Positions 63,430 through 63,478 of a DNA stretch of 63,478 bases are shown here, piece after piece. The position numbers and the translations under genes were made by a program. Below the pieces are notes generated by a model that was not told where the DNA came from, ran no database searches, and was given only the letters and a program-made list of their open reading frames with translations. Each line of letters begins with the position of its first letter. The first letter of the stretch is position 1. Source of the DNA: Paenibacillus pabuli NBRC 13638 (GTDB taxonomy: Bacteria; Bacillota; Bacilli; Paenibacillales; Paenibacillaceae); NCBI RefSeq assembly GCF_001514495.1, contig NZ_BCNM01000033.1, positions 1-63,478 on the forward strand, written 5' to 3'.

Positions 63430-63478
63430 AGTCAAACAGGAGATGCTTTCGCATCCCCTAAGTTAAAAATACACAAAA

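Overview
This window is a stretch of chromosome from an endospore-forming Firmicute. The best fit is Paenibacillus or a close relative in Paenibacillaceae. The evidence is the Bacillus-type gene order, the sporulation genes (spoIIM-like, pdaB, kbaA, gerD, cwlD, sigH), the CtsR/McsA/McsB/ClpC stress operon, the Firmicute RNA leaders, and strong AAGGAGG ribosome sites with occasional TTG and GTG starts. Almost all genes lie on the minus strand. Only pdaB, gerD and one small cysteine-containing gene lie on the plus strand. No mobile elements, CRISPR arrays, tRNAs or rRNA genes are visible.

Read in the direction of transcription (right to left), the order closely follows the origin-proximal region of Bacillus subtilis. 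(1) 63.3-62.1 kb: an Eis-like acetyltransferase. (2) 62.0-56.9 kb: the heat-shock operon ctsR-mcsA-mcsB-clpC, with a promoter and a CtsR box, then radA and disA. (3) 54.1-51.6 kb: pssA, a plus-strand conserved gene, and yacL. (4) 51.5-50.4 kb: ispD-ispF. (5) 50.3-44.3 kb: gltX, a cysteine T-box leader, cysE-cysS-mrnC-rlmB-rae1. (6) 44.1-42.3 kb: sigH, rpmG-secE-nusG. (7) 42.2-39.1 kb: rplK-rplA, an L10 leader, rplJ-rplL and a methyltransferase. (8) 38.7-26.4 kb: rpoB-rpoC, rplGB-rpsL-rpsG-fusA-tuf. (9) 26.0-10.7 kb: the S10-spc-alpha super-operon, rpsJ to rplQ, with secY, adk, map, infA and rpoA. (10) 10.5-8.7 kb: truA and rplM-rpsI. (11) 8.0-6.1 kb: the sulfate-assimilation pair cysH-sat. (12) 6.0-0.3 kb: cwlD, salA, gerD, kbaA, pdaB, a SpoIIM-family gene and a small unknown gene. 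At the left edge two tandem sigma-A-type promoters point out of the window and probably drive an rRNA operon.

The content is therefore mainly the cell's transcription and translation machinery (RNA polymerase, SecY/SecE, ribosomal proteins of both subunits, elongation factors), with sporulation/germination and protein-quality-control genes at its edges. Regulation visible in the sequence includes well-formed sigma-A promoters, an L10-type and a probable L13-type autoregulatory leader, a tRNA-Cys T-box, a CtsR operator, candidate sporulation-sigma promoters upstream of pdaB, gerD and cwlD, and many intrinsic terminators.

I found no clearly new multi-gene system. The points most worth a second look are the residues of ribosomal protein S12 at two streptomycin-determining positions (Arg56, Ala104), the inserted cysH-sat pair, the missing ecf transporter genes between rplQ and truA, duplicated hairpins between infA and rpmJ, a structured rpoB leader, and the uncharacterised plus-strand gene at 52.9 kb.
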